A stretch of 54,569 nt of DNA, taken from NCBI GenBank assembly GCA_964537825.1, contig CAZIDL010000009.1:1-54569 (forward strand), given 5' to 3'. The notes beneath the pieces were generated by a model. It saw nothing but the letters and a program-made list of their open reading frames with translations. It ran no database searches and had not been told where the DNA came from. Below are positions 26,090-35,138 of the stretch, in pieces. Position numbers and translations under genes: made by a program. This stretch comes from CAZIDL01 sp964537825 (GTDB lineage: Bacteria > Bacteroidota > Bacteroidia > Flavobacteriales_D > CAYVSK01). Position 1 is the first letter of the stretch. Each line of letters opens with the position of its first letter.

Positions 26090-27502
26090 TTATTTCACGA
26101 CCGTTACGTGGCCTTTATAGCTTTCCTCCTCCCCTCGCTCGTTCTCGAGGACAACGACCCAAAGGAAAGTGCTTCCGGCGGAAACGGTCTCACCATTGTT
26201 CTGGAACCTTCCGTTCCAGGGTGAACCCGCGTTATCGGTCTTGTAAACGACTTTTCCGGACCGATCATGGATGGTCAAGGTAAATGGCACATCGAGTACC
26301 TTGAGCGCTTCCGGGAGGAACTTGTCGTTCCTGCCGTCACCGTCCGGTGAGAAAGCATCCGGGGCAAGGAGGTCGTAGCTTTTCTGTTGTTCGTAGTTGA
26401 ATCGAAGCGTATCCTTGCAGCCGGTCTCATCAGTGAGGAAAGCCTTTACCACATAGACACCTTTGGATGGATAGCGATGCTCAACCCGTTGCTGTCCTTC
26501 GATCCGGGTGCCGTCCCCGAGTTGCCATACGATCCGCTCAACGTTCCCAGCATTCTTGATGCGGAATCCGGTAATGGGTCGGGGTTTTCGAAGTCCCCGC
26601 TCTTCGAGCTTTACGATATGTCCTTCAGGCGGACGGTTGACCCGTACCAACGACTCTTCGGTGACCGTCATGGTCTTTCCGCTCTCACGATCCGTGAGGG
26701 TTAGCTTAACGTCGTACGTTCCTCCTTCATCGTACCGGTGCGTTGGTTCAGCTTTATTGGAATAGCTGCCGTTGCCGAGATCCCAGAAGTAATCAACGCC
26801 CTTGGGGGTCTTTGCCGTACTGAAGGAGACTTTGAACGGAGGGCAGCCCTCTTGAGCGCTCGCACGGATCGTCACTTCGGATGGAAGGCGATCATTCCCT
26901 TTATCGGCCTGCTCTTCTTTTCCAGGGGCGTCCCCATTATTCGTGGGATCATTTCCGTTCGCTTCCTCCTCATTGCTTCCATTTCCCTCTTGAAGGTCGG
27001 CCAAAGCTTGCTCCTGGTCTTTTTCGGTGGACGCCTCGCTAGCTTTCTTGTTCCCTTTATGATCATCAGGAAGTTCCTCGTTCCGGGTCCCTTCTTCATT
27101 CGGGGCATCAGCCTTCGAGCCTTTGCTGTCCGCTTTTTCCTTCTCTTGTGCAGCATTCCCGGAATGCTCTTCTTTTTCACCACGATGCACTTCATTCCCT
27201 TCACGGAGCTCTTTCTGGGCATTTGCCTCGACCTTTGGTCCCTGTTTGTCCGCTTTTTCTTTCTCTTCTCCTACTTGCGTATAGAGCAAGGTGGAGGCCA
27301 CGATAAGAATGCCAGCACCGGCGGCCCATGCGGACCACTTCTTGAACTGCTTCCCTTGATCACGGGAATTCGGACGCTTTTCGGAGGCATCCATCCGGTC
27401 CAGTTCCTTTTCGATGCCTTCCCATGCGGAAGGATCATAAGGAGCTTCGTAGCCTTCCAAGCTGCTCTTCATCCACTGTTCGAAAGGGGGCTTATTGCTC
27501 AT
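26090..27502 (-). CDS. Membrane-anchored anti-sigma-like protein with PKD domains and gliding-type C-terminus
   Basis: 470 residues in an unusual order. Residues 1-55 are cytoplasmic-like, with the pattern FEQWMKSSLEGYEAPYDPSAW and GIEKELDRM seen at the N-termini of Bacteroidota sigma-partner proteins. One membrane helix (about 57-76, AAGAGILIVASTLLY) follows, then a charged Glu/Lys/Asn/Asp linker of about 130 residues. Next are two PKD-like domains (about 207-290 with YFWDLGNGSYSN; about 310-372 with WQLGDGTRIEG). A C-terminal domain of about 95 residues begins APDAFSPDGDGRNDKFLP, the hallmark of the gliding-motility/T9SS type B (CHU_C) domain. No cleavable signal peptide is seen. The start overlaps the ECF sigma gene by 11 bp. 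Anti-sigma function is inferred from position and N-terminus. Confidence 0.75.
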   Translation of the reverse strand: MSNKPPFEQWMKSSLEGYEAPYDPSAWEGIEKELDRMDASEKRPNSRDQGKQFKKWSAWAAGAGILIVASTLLYTQVGEEKEKADKQGPKVEANAQKELREGNEVHRGEKEEHSGNAAQEKEKADSKGSKADAPNEEGTRNEELPDDHKGNKKASEASTEKDQEQALADLQEGNGSNEEEANGNDPTNNGDAPGKEEQADKGNDRLPSEVTIRASAQEGCPPFKVSFSTAKTPKGVDYFWDLGNGSYSNKAEPTHRYDEGGTYDVKLTLTDRESGKTMTVTEESLVRVNRPPEGHIVKLEERGLRKPRPITGFRIKNAGNVERIVWQLGDGTRIEGQQRVEHRYPSKGVYVVKAFLTDETGCKDTLRFNYEQQKSYDLLAPDAFSPDGDGRNDKFLPEALKVLDVPFTLTIHDRSGKVVYKTDNAGSPWNGRFQNNGETVSAGSTFLWVVVLENERGEEESYKGHVTVVK

Positions 27503-28076
27503 CGGTCTCTTTCTTGGCCAGTAAGTTCCTCAGGTTCTTTTTCGCTTTCGCAAGATTGGATTTGGAGGTGCCGATGTTGATGTCGAGCATCTCCGCTATC
27601 TCCTTGTGCGAGTAATTTTCCACAACATAAAGGTTGAAGACGGTCCGGTATGCTGGAGAAAGTTCTTGCAATGCTTCTACGATCTCTTTTGCTTTCGCTT
27701 GTTTGAATGCTTCTTCTTCTTTGACGTTAGCTTCCTCATCTAGTTGCTCGTCCCGATGATCTTCCGGGCTCGAATCCTCTCCGAGAAAGACATGGTCGTT
27801 CTTTTTCTTACGTAGGTGGTCGATCGCTGTGTTCACGACCACCCGTCGCATCCATCCTTCGAAAGACCCTGTATCCTCGAACTTGGCGATGTTCGCAAAG
27901 ATCTTGATGAAGGCATCCTGAAGGATATCCTTTGCCCGCTCTTTGTCTTTCGTGTACCGCAGACATGTGCCCATCAATTGGGGCTGATACATCTCGAATA
28001 TTCGTTTCTGGGCGCTCCTTTCTCCCCTTTTACAGCCTTCGATGAGCTCCGCAAGTTCTTTGTTCGAAGGATCCAT
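27492..28076 (-). CDS. ECF sigma factor
   Basis: 194 residues. Region 2 (about 10-90) contains YTKDKERAKDILQDAFIKIF and SFEGWMRRVVVNTAIDHLRKKK. An acidic linker follows. Region 4 (about 130-185) contains LSPAYRTVFNLYVVENYSHKEIAEMLDINIGTSKSNLAKAKKNL cut here into its helix-turn-helix core EYSHKEIAEML-like and GTSKSNL segments. The overlap with the downstream membrane protein is the classic sigma/anti-sigma layout. It is divergent from mdh across 166 bp that contain three GGACCGG heptamers. The promoter it reads is unknown; autoregulation is plausible. Confidence 0.93.
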   Translation of the reverse strand: MDPSNKELAELIEGCKRGERSAQKRIFEMYQPQLMGTCLRYTKDKERAKDILQDAFIKIFANIAKFEDTGSFEGWMRRVVVNTAIDHLRKKKNDHVFLGEDSSPEDHRDEQLDEEANVKEEEAFKQAKAKEIVEALQELSPAYRTVFNLYVVENYSHKEIAEMLDINIGTSKSNLAKAKKNLRNLLAKKETDEQ

Positions 28077-28242
28077 TCTTGTCCTTGCTTATGACGTGGG
28101 ACCGGGTATTAGGTTGCCGGACCGGATCCCTTATTTGAACAAAAGTCGATAAAGTCCGGTGGGTCGCCACGATCTCTACGGAAGGACCGGGAAAGCTGTT
28201 ATCTTTAACCCCCCAACCAAAAACCAAAAAGAAACGATCGAT

Positions 28243-29181
28243 ATGAAAGTTACTGTCGTAGGAGCCGGGAACGTTGGAGCCACCTGTGCGAACGTGATCG
28301 CTCAAAAGGAACTAAGCAACGAGGTCGTTCTCGTCGATATCAAAGAAGGGGTCGCTGAAGGAAAGGCATTGGATATGTGGGAGACCGCTCCGATCCTTCC
28401 TTTCGATAGCAAACCCGTTGGTACGACGAACGATTACGAACGGACAAAGGATTCCGATGTCGTGGTGATCACTTCTGGTATTCCAAGAAAACCGGGAATG
28501 AGCCGGGATGATCTTATCGCGACGAATGCTGAGATCGTCAAGGGCGTGACGGAGAGCGTCGTTGATCGATCCCCCAACGCTAAACTTGTTGTGGTGGCAA
28601 ATCCGCTCGATGTGATGACCTATTGCACTTATTTGAGCGCCAACAAGCCACCTCACGAGGTCTTTGGAATGGCCGGTATCCTCGATACAGCTCGCTATCG
28701 TTCCTTTCTCGCTGAGGAGATCAATGTTTCTCCGAAGGATATTCAGGCCGTCCTCATGGGCGGACACGGTGATACGATGGTCCCATTGCCGCGGTACACC
28801 ACCGTGTCCGGGATCCCGGTCACCGAACTTGTGGACAAGTCTCGGCTCGATGAGATCATCGAGCGCACCAAAAAAGGGGGAGGCGAGATCGTTAATCTGC
28901 TCGGCACCTCAGCATGGTATGCACCCGGTGCAGCTGCTGCCCAGATGGTCGAGGCCATCGTGCGCGATCAAAAGCGGATCTTTCCCTGCTGTGCTTGGCT
29001 ACAGGGTGAATACAACATGGAGGATCTTTATCTGGGCGTCCCTGTCAAACTCGGAAAGCAAGGGATCGAAGAGATCATCGAGCTCGACCTTAACGATGAA
29101 GAACGCGAACAGCTCAGCGCTTCGGCCGATCACGTTCGAGAAGTAATGGGTGTCCTGGATAACATGAACGTCGTCGGTTAA
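28243..29181 (+). CDS. mdh: Malate dehydrogenase
   Basis: 312 residues from ATG 28243, at the first family residue MKVTVVGAGNVGAT; the frame is open further left. The LDH-like MDH pattern includes the NAD acid VLVDIKEG, ITSGIPRKPGMSRDDL with the substrate Arg residues, NPLDVMT, the DTARYRSFLA Asp-Arg pair, and catalytic His in LMGGHGDTMVP. It interconverts malate and oxaloacetate in the TCA cycle. TATCTTTA at 28200-28207 is one mismatch from the -7 consensus. It converges with the DCC gene, 5 bp between stops. Confidence 0.95.
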   Translation: MKVTVVGAGNVGATCANVIAQKELSNEVVLVDIKEGVAEGKALDMWETAPILPFDSKPVGTTNDYERTKDSDVVVITSGIPRKPGMSRDDLIATNAEIVKGVTESVVDRSPNAKLVVVANPLDVMTYCTYLSANKPPHEVFGMAGILDTARYRSFLAEEINVSPKDIQAVLMGGHGDTMVPLPRYTTVSGIPVTELVDKSRLDEIIERTKKGGGEIVNLLGTSAWYAPGAAAAQMVEAIVRDQKRIFPCCAWLQGEYNMEDLYLGVPVKLGKQGIEEIIELDLNDEEREQLSASADHVREVMGVLDNMNVVG

Positions 29182-29186
29182 AGCGT

Positions 29187-29618
29187 TCAGTCCAGGAAGC
29201 GTTCCTTTTCCGAAGGGGTGGGTAAACGGCATTCCTCGCGTTTGCCGTACCACTTGTAACGATTCTTTGCGATCCAGCTGTAAACGGCCTCCGCTAGCTT
29301 GTTCGGGAATATGCGAAGGGAACGAAGTAACGGATAAGGCCAGCGCAAAAAGCGAGCGATGCGAAAAGCTGCTCGGGCCCCTGTTAGAAAGCGGTCGCCT
29401 TCTTCAAGAACGATCGCATCGGGCCCCTCGTGATGGATCTCTGTAGGGATGCGCTCTTGGGCTGTGGTACCGCTCAAGGGAGCAAAATAGAAGGTCGCTC
29501 CGTTTTCCTTCCTCAGGATACGGTCCACCCAGGCATTGCAGAGATTACAGTGACCATCGAAATAGACGATCAACTCGGGAAGTTCTTTTGGAGGCTTTTT
29601 ATCGGACGATGAACTCAT
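29187..29618 (-). CDS. DCC-family (DUF393) thiol-disulfide oxidoreductase-like protein
   Basis: 143 residues. VYFDGHCNLCNAWVDRIL near residue 18 carries the DxxCxxC motif for which the DCC family is named. A central FYFAPLSGTTAQE, an LEEGDRFLTGARAAFRIARFL segment and the C-terminal IAKNRYKWYGKREEC follow the family closely. The YKWYGK tail with its conserved Cys is typical. It is presumed redox-active, but its physiological role is not established. The start lies within the last 20 bp of the FG-GAP gene, so it is probably co-transcribed and coupled. Confidence 0.88.
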   Translation of the reverse strand: MSSSSDKKPPKELPELIVYFDGHCNLCNAWVDRILRKENGATFYFAPLSGTTAQERIPTEIHHEGPDAIVLEEGDRFLTGARAAFRIARFLRWPYPLLRSLRIFPNKLAEAVYSWIAKNRYKWYGKREECRLPTPSEKERFLD

Positions 29619-31836
29619 GAGCTGTGTCGCTGGACCGGAAGCGTATGAAGTAAAGGCCCGGCTCCAGTTGCGGTAGACGAACGGAGATGCGGTTTTTCTG
29701 TCTATTTCCTCTGTTTTTCAGAGGGATACGCTCCCCCTGTAAGTTGTAGAGGATGAGGTCCGATAATGAGTGAGCTTTCCCCGTGCTTCGGAACTGCAGC
29801 TTTCCACCCGAGCTCACCGGGTTCGGCCAAAGCTTCGGGGCTTCTTCCTCCTTCGGGGCCGAAGTGATCGACGAACTCACTGTATCTCCGCCTCTATAGA
29901 AATGAAGTCCTCCCCCGTGGTCTCCAAGGATCATTTCCGGACGCTGGTCGCCATTGAGTTCAGCCAATACGGGGGAAGAACGCTTCCCGTCATCGATGTT
30001 CCCAAAGGCATCGGTCACTTTTTTGAAAGTTCCTGAAAGATTGCTTTCAATGTTCTTGTAGTAATGGATCCTTCCGGATCTGCTCCCTACGAGCAATTCG
30101 TATTCTCCGCTATCTTCGAAGAAACTCGGGACGCTATACCCTTCGTAACCGCCGGGCGCTACAACGTGCACCTTTCCGAGCGAATCCGTGCGCTTTTTGA
30201 AGGAAGGGGAGTTGCTCGTTCCTGTATTCTCATAATGGACAAGATTCCCGGATTTTTCCCCTATTACAAGATCGAGGGTGCTGTCCCGGTCCAGATCCAC
30301 CAATGAAGGGGTAGCGAACTGGCCAACGTCGATGACCTGCCCCTGGGCATCCTTATACTGGGGAGTGACAAGGGTATAAGATGCAGGGGCCCCGACCGGT
30401 GAACTGTTCTCGAAATAATGCAGGTAACCATCGCTGTCCCCGATCAAAAGATCAGGATCCCCATCGCCATCTAGGTCCCCAAAGCTCGGATGAAGCGCAT
30501 CTCCCATCCCCTTTTGCGAAAAGTTCTGATAATCCTCGTTCACGACTTGGAAAGCGGGGCTTGAAGAAGTCCCGATATTCTCGATGAACGTGATGGAACT
30601 CCCTTTTTCACTGTTGAATTCGAAGAGGAGTTCGTTGCCGACGAAGAGATCCAGGTCCCCATCACCATCGATGTCCACCATTTCAGGATAAGCACCTTCC
30701 CCAAAGTCCAGCATCCCTTTTTGAAGGAAGTTTTTCCGGTCGAATACGAAAGCGGGAATGCTGTCCGATCCTTCGTTGCGATAAAGCCATATGCTCTTCC
30801 TGTTGTTGCTGGTGTTCTCCTTATTAGGGCTCACGACCAGATCGCGGACCCCGTTGTGGTTCACGTCGAGGTAGAACGAACCTGGAAAGACCTTGAGGTC
30901 CACGGGGTTATTATTGGGAAAAGGAGTGTTCACTTGATCCATATGAGCGGAAAAAGGGCCTCCACCGTTCCGCAGGAGTACGAGGTCCGATGTTCCAAGA
31001 TCGCCGAGCATGAGCTCCTTAGCACTATCACCGTTCGTGTTCAGGGTCAGCAAAGTGGAACCTGAATGCCGCAAAACGCCCTCAGGGTTTTGAACGTTCC
31101 CGCTACAACTGTCATCGAGGGTTATACCTGCTCCTGCGCCTTCCGAAAAGTATCCCCAGCAAGCATTGCGGCGCTCGTAGATGAGCGTGTCGCTCATCCC
31201 CTGCTCAAGAGCTGTGTTCTTGTGGTATTCGACCTGCCCGCCAAGGATGTGAAAGCTGAGGATGTCCAGGTCGCCATCCCTATCGATGTCATCGATAGCA
31301 GGGATATCCGCGTTCTGAACGTAGATGTTGATCGGTCCGGTGCTCGGATCGGCCGGGTAATGGTCGGACAAAAGTTGCGTACTGATCGATACGAATTCCA
31401 GAGGGCCTGCTCCATTGCTCGTGTTCTCGAAAAGGGCTATGCCTCCTGAGTTGGAGGTGAAGAGGTCTTGGTCCCCATCCTGATCGAAGTCACGGCAAAG
31501 GACCCAATCACTCAACGAAGGGAGATCTTCGTCAAAAGCTTCACTGTGCACCCATTTTTTGCTTCCTTGTTCTTGCCTTTGGAGAAAGATTTCGACTTTG
31601 TTGCCGCTCCTGTCGAATACCAAAAGGTCCTTCTTTCCGTCACGGTCCGCGTCGAAACGGGATAATTGGACCGCATTCAGGCCTCCTGCCCAAGGGTTCT
31701 CGAGTGAATCCCCAGTGGTGGTAAGAACGGTCGTTTCAGGAGCGAGGTGAGGACCGAAGGCTTGGCCTTTTCCGACAGTAGGAAGGATGAGGAGCAATAG
31801 GAGACTTGCGGATGAAATAGCAGCACATCGGCCCAT
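29599..31836 (-). CDS. FG-GAP/VCBS repeat protein with T9SS type A sorting domain
   Basis: 745 residues from the ATG at 31836, where the signal peptide starts (about 1-25, AISSASLLLLLILPTVGKGQ). Six or more FG-GAP/VCBS blades follow, each with a calcium loop: DFDQDGDQDLF, DIDRDGDLDIL, DIDGDGDLDLFVG, DLDGDGDPDLLIG, DLDRDSTLDLVIG and ELNGDQRPEMILG. They form a beta-propeller. The C-terminal 80 residues (LWPNPVSSGGKLQF, LILYNLQGERI, LEPGLYFIRF) are a type A T9SS sorting domain. It is probably a secreted or surface-bound cargo; binding partners are unknown. An upstream extension to 31953 is possible but a -7 box lies 4 nt before this ATG. Confidence 0.85.
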   Translation of the reverse strand: MGRCAAISSASLLLLLILPTVGKGQAFGPHLAPETTVLTTTGDSLENPWAGGLNAVQLSRFDADRDGKKDLLVFDRSGNKVEIFLQRQEQGSKKWVHSEAFDEDLPSLSDWVLCRDFDQDGDQDLFTSNSGGIALFENTSNGAGPLEFVSISTQLLSDHYPADPSTGPINIYVQNADIPAIDDIDRDGDLDILSFHILGGQVEYHKNTALEQGMSDTLIYERRNACWGYFSEGAGAGITLDDSCSGNVQNPEGVLRHSGSTLLTLNTNGDSAKELMLGDLGTSDLVLLRNGGGPFSAHMDQVNTPFPNNNPVDLKVFPGSFYLDVNHNGVRDLVVSPNKENTSNNRKSIWLYRNEGSDSIPAFVFDRKNFLQKGMLDFGEGAYPEMVDIDGDGDLDLFVGNELLFEFNSEKGSSITFIENIGTSSSPAFQVVNEDYQNFSQKGMGDALHPSFGDLDGDGDPDLLIGDSDGYLHYFENSSPVGAPASYTLVTPQYKDAQGQVIDVGQFATPSLVDLDRDSTLDLVIGEKSGNLVHYENTGTSNSPSFKKRTDSLGKVHVVAPGGYEGYSVPSFFEDSGEYELLVGSRSGRIHYYKNIESNLSGTFKKVTDAFGNIDDGKRSSPVLAELNGDQRPEMILGDHGGGLHFYRGGDTVSSSITSAPKEEEAPKLWPNPVSSGGKLQFRSTGKAHSLSDLILYNLQGERIPLKNRGNRQKNRISVRLPQLEPGLYFIRFRSSDTAHEFIVR

Positions 31837-31840
31837 ATAA

Positions 31841-31848
31841 CAAAGATA
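31841..31848 (-). promoter_or_regulatory. -7 box 4 nt from the FG-GAP gene start
   Basis: Minus-strand TATCTTTG, a perfect TAnnTTTG, ends 4 nt before the ATG at 31836. Transcription would start at about the first codon, giving a leaderless message. No -33 box is evident. Confidence 0.45.
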
Positions 31849-31925
31849 AGAAAGCGGATAGGGGAGCTCCAGTAGGAATTTCATCAGGAAGGGGAAGCAT
31901 AAAGAGCTTTTTAGTGTTGAAATCC

Positions 31926-31933
31926 TATATTTG
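31926..31933 (+). promoter_or_regulatory. -7 box of secDF
   Basis: TATATTTG, a perfect TAnnTTTG, 31 bp before the secDF ATG. A Shine-Dalgarno AAGGAG (31955-31960) follows, which is uncommon in this window. Confidence 0.55.
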
Positions 31934-31964
31934 CGCGTCCGAACGACCCCCAAAAAGGAGCTAG

Positions 31965-34900
31965 ATGCAGAACAAGACGGCGATATGGGTTTTTACGGTC
32001 CTCCTGACCCTTGCTTGCTTGTACCAGTTGTCTTTCTCGTACTTTACGGCGAGCATGGAGGACCAGGCGATGAGCTTTGCGGATCAAAAGCTCGATTCGC
32101 TTAGGAATACGGGTACGGAGATGGAGCCCTATGAGATGGATTCTGTCCATCTGATGTACAAGCGCCGCTATCTCCGACGGAACGGTACCAAGGAGATCTA
32201 TCCTGTTTTTGGGCATACCTACGATGAATGCAAGCAAAAAGCACTGAGTTTGGGCCTGGACCTTCAGGGTGGGATGAGCGTTACCCTTCAGGTCTCTCTC
32301 CCGCGTCTGGTGAAAAAGCTTGCGGATAACCCTGAGGACCCAGCCTTCAGGGCGGCCCTTAAAGCTGCGGAAGAGCGATATAAGAACAAGGGGGACAATT
32401 TCTTCGATGCCTTTCTTCAGGAGTTCGAGGAGCGGGCTCCTGAAGCCAAGCTGGCCGCCGTCATGCACAACCGCCAGAACCAGGAGCTTTTTTCTCCTGA
32501 TGCCACGAATCAGGAGATCATCGAAGTTCTCAAGGAGAAGCGGAAAGAGGCGGTTCAGAACACGGAAAAGATCCTTCGGGAACGGATCGACCGTTTCGGG
32601 GTGACCAACCCCAAGATCCAGAAGCAGGGCCTTACTGGACGTATAATTGTGGAGCTTCCCGGAGTGAAGGATAAGGAGCGCGTCCGGGATTATCTTCGCT
32701 CTACTGCAAGCCTCGAATTCTGGGAGACCTATGGGAATCGGCGCATCTATAAGAACCTTGAGCGAGCTGATGCTGCATTGCAGGAGGCGCTCTATCCGAA
32801 TTACGAACCCAGCGCGGACACCCTTCCGGAGGGAGATACGGCCCGCTCGGCTGGGGGGGATACGCTTAGTGCTGATGCCGACACTACCGCAAAGGACACG
32901 GCCGAAGAAAAGAAGAAAGAGGAGCTGCTCGAGGACCTTGGGGCGAACGAAGAGGACACTGCTCAGGCAAAAGGAGGAACCCAGGATCAGACCACAAAAG
33001 AAGAATTCAGGAAAAGGAACCCGCTCTTCAGCGTTCTCCGACCGAACGTCCAGCGGAATCCGCAAAGCGGGGGGTCTCAGCTTCGGAAAGGGCCGGTCGT
33101 TGGTATCGCCAAGGTCTCTGACACCGCTAGGGTGAACGAGCTTCTTGACCACCCTGCCGTAAAGGGTATCTTCCAGGAGAACCTCCGCTTCATGTGGAGT
33201 GCGGAGGCCGTTCAAGGGAACATCCTTAGCTTATATGCGATCAAAGTGACCACGCGTTCCGGTGATGCCCGATTGGATGGTGAGCGGATCACCGAGGCCA
33301 GTCAGGAGTTCGACCGGAACGGGAACGTTCAGGTCATCATGCAGATGGACGGTCAGGGAGCATCCGTATGGGCCAATATGACCCGGGAGAACAAGGGGTC
33401 GGCCATCGCCATCGTTATGGATGATGAGGTCTATTCGGCTCCCATCGTGCAGGGTGAGATCCCGAACGGGCGGTCCACTATCAGTATGGGTGGGGGCAAC
33501 AAAGCTGAGAATCTCACCGAGGCTCAGGACTTGGCTAATCTGCTCAATGCAGGGTCCCTTCCAGCACCGTTGAACATCGTTGACGAATCCGTCGTCGGGC
33601 CTTCTCTAGGTGAGGAGAACATCCGTTCCGGCCTGATGTCCTTCGTGATAGCCTTGGTGGTGGTCCTTCTATACATGGTGTCCTATTATCACGGAGCCGG
33701 TCTGGTCTCTGACCTTGCCCTCATCGCGAACCTCTTCTTCCTGATCGGTGCGCTTGCTTCCCTGCAGGCTTCGCTTACCCTCCCGGGGATCGCTGGTATC
33801 GTGCTCACGATCGGTATCGCGGTGGACGCTAACGTGCTGATCTATGACCGGATCCGGGAGGAACTTGGAAAAGGAAAAGCCCTTAATCCTGCTATATCCG
33901 AAGGTTATAAAAAGGCTTACGCTGCGATCGTCGACGCCAACATTACCACGCTCCTTACAGCTATCATTCTTGCGACCTTTGGTTCAGGTCCCATAAGGGG
34001 CTTTGCAACGACCCTCATCATCGGGATCTTCACCTCCCTTTTTGCCTCGATCTTCATTACCAGGCTGATCTTTACGACCCGGCTCGATAAGAGGCGCTCG
34101 ATCCGGTTTGCCACGGCTTGGACTAAGAACGCGTTCAGCAATATGAACATCGGCTTCCTGAAAGGGCGGAAGATCGCCTATGGCATCTCCAGTCTGGTCG
34201 TATTAGCTGGTGTTATCTCCTTTGCCACGAAGGGGTTCAACCTCGGGGTCGAATTCACCGGTGGGCGCACCTATAAGGTCCGTTTCATGGGAGATGCAGG
34301 TGTTAACGAGATCAAATCCAGCCTGGCGGATCAGTTCGTCAATGAAAAGGGCATCGAATTGGTGCCGCAAGTAAAGACCTTCGGAGGAGGCAATCAGGTC
34401 AAGGTCACTACCAATTATCGGCTCGATGATGATGGAGAAGGCGTGGATAAAGATGTGGAGCAAAAGCTCATGAAAGGGATGAACAACGTGGTCGGAGATC
34501 CGAAGATCCTCGGTTCCCGGAAGGTGGATCCGACCATTTCCCAGGATATCAAGGTCTCTGCTTTCTGGGCGGTCCTGTTCTCGATCATCGTCATTTTCCT
34601 CTATATCCTGATGCGATTCCAGAAATGGCAGTACGGACTTGGAGCGCTCCTTGCCATTTTCCACGACGTGGTGGTAGTACTGGCCTGCTTCTCGATCTTT
34701 TACGGCCTGCTGCCCTTCACCCTCGAGATCGATCAAGCCTTTATCGCTGCGATCCTGACCGTGGTGGGGTATTCCATCAACGACACGGTGGTCGTCTACG
34801 ACCGGATCCGTGAGCACCTCCGCGAACATCACAAGCAGGAACCCTTCGGGGTGATCGAGCGAGCGATGAACAGTACGATCGGGCGGACTTTCAACACCTC

Positions 34901-35105
34901 GATGACGACCTTCGTCGTCCTTTTGATGATCTTCATCTTCGGGAGTGAAACGATCCGCGGTTTTGCTTTCGCCCTTATGGTCGGGGTCATCGTCGGGACA
35001 TATTCCTCCCTTTTCGTGGCCACGCCTTCCACCGTTGACTTGACCAAAGCCTGGCATGAGCCGGAAGAAAAGCCTGCGAAAAAGGAAGCCTCGAAAGCGG
35101 GGTGA
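31965..35105 (+). CDS. secDF: Fused protein translocase subunit SecDF
   Basis: 1046 residues. SecD half: first helix (about 5-25), LGLDLQGGMSVTLQV, the large periplasmic P1 region, then five helices with GIAVDANVLIYDRIREE. SecF half: GFNLGVEFTGGRTYKVRF and helices with VGYSINDTVVVYDRIREH. Twelve helices in total. SecDF uses the proton gradient to pull proteins through SecYEG on the periplasmic side. The P1 region contains an insertion (about 280-345) very rich in Glu, Asp, Thr and Lys that looks disordered. Fusion of SecD with SecF is usual in Bacteroidota. A good RBS precedes ATG 31965. Confidence 0.96.
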   Translation: MQNKTAIWVFTVLLTLACLYQLSFSYFTASMEDQAMSFADQKLDSLRNTGTEMEPYEMDSVHLMYKRRYLRRNGTKEIYPVFGHTYDECKQKALSLGLDLQGGMSVTLQVSLPRLVKKLADNPEDPAFRAALKAAEERYKNKGDNFFDAFLQEFEERAPEAKLAAVMHNRQNQELFSPDATNQEIIEVLKEKRKEAVQNTEKILRERIDRFGVTNPKIQKQGLTGRIIVELPGVKDKERVRDYLRSTASLEFWETYGNRRIYKNLERADAALQEALYPNYEPSADTLPEGDTARSAGGDTLSADADTTAKDTAEEKKKEELLEDLGANEEDTAQAKGGTQDQTTKEEFRKRNPLFSVLRPNVQRNPQSGGSQLRKGPVVGIAKVSDTARVNELLDHPAVKGIFQENLRFMWSAEAVQGNILSLYAIKVTTRSGDARLDGERITEASQEFDRNGNVQVIMQMDGQGASVWANMTRENKGSAIAIVMDDEVYSAPIVQGEIPNGRSTISMGGGNKAENLTEAQDLANLLNAGSLPAPLNIVDESVVGPSLGEENIRSGLMSFVIALVVVLLYMVSYYHGAGLVSDLALIANLFFLIGALASLQASLTLPGIAGIVLTIGIAVDANVLIYDRIREELGKGKALNPAISEGYKKAYAAIVDANITTLLTAIILATFGSGPIRGFATTLIIGIFTSLFASIFITRLIFTTRLDKRRSIRFATAWTKNAFSNMNIGFLKGRKIAYGISSLVVLAGVISFATKGFNLGVEFTGGRTYKVRFMGDAGVNEIKSSLADQFVNEKGIELVPQVKTFGGGNQVKVTTNYRLDDDGEGVDKDVEQKLMKGMNNVVGDPKILGSRKVDPTISQDIKVSAFWAVLFSIIVIFLYILMRFQKWQYGLGALLAIFHDVVVVLACFSIFYGLLPFTLEIDQAFIAAILTVVGYSINDTVVVYDRIREHLREHHKQEPFGVIERAMNSTIGRTFNTSMTTFVVLLMIFIFGSETIRGFAFALMVGVIVGTYSSLFVATPSTVDLTKAWHEPEEKPAKKEASKAG

Positions 35106-35121
35106 CCCCTCCTTTTCTCCG

Positions 35122-35129
35122 TACTTTTG
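35122..35129 (+). promoter_or_regulatory. -7 box of tatA
   Basis: TACTTTTG, a perfect TAnnTTTG, 9 bp before ATG 35139. It lies 16 bp beyond the secDF stop, so tatA probably has its own start site and a very short leader. Confidence 0.5.
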
Positions 35130-35138
35130 GGCAGTTCC

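Noticed and set aside
26738..27580. A 280-codon hydrophobic plus-strand frame opposite the PKD protein
   Set aside because: The hydrophobicity is the reverse of a Glu/Lys-rich linker (GAA/AAG codons read as TTC/CTT). It is an artefact of low-complexity sequence.
31911..33215. A 434-codon minus-strand frame over the secDF start
   Set aside because: It is antisense to conserved SecD sequence and overlaps the secDF promoter and RBS; no family features.
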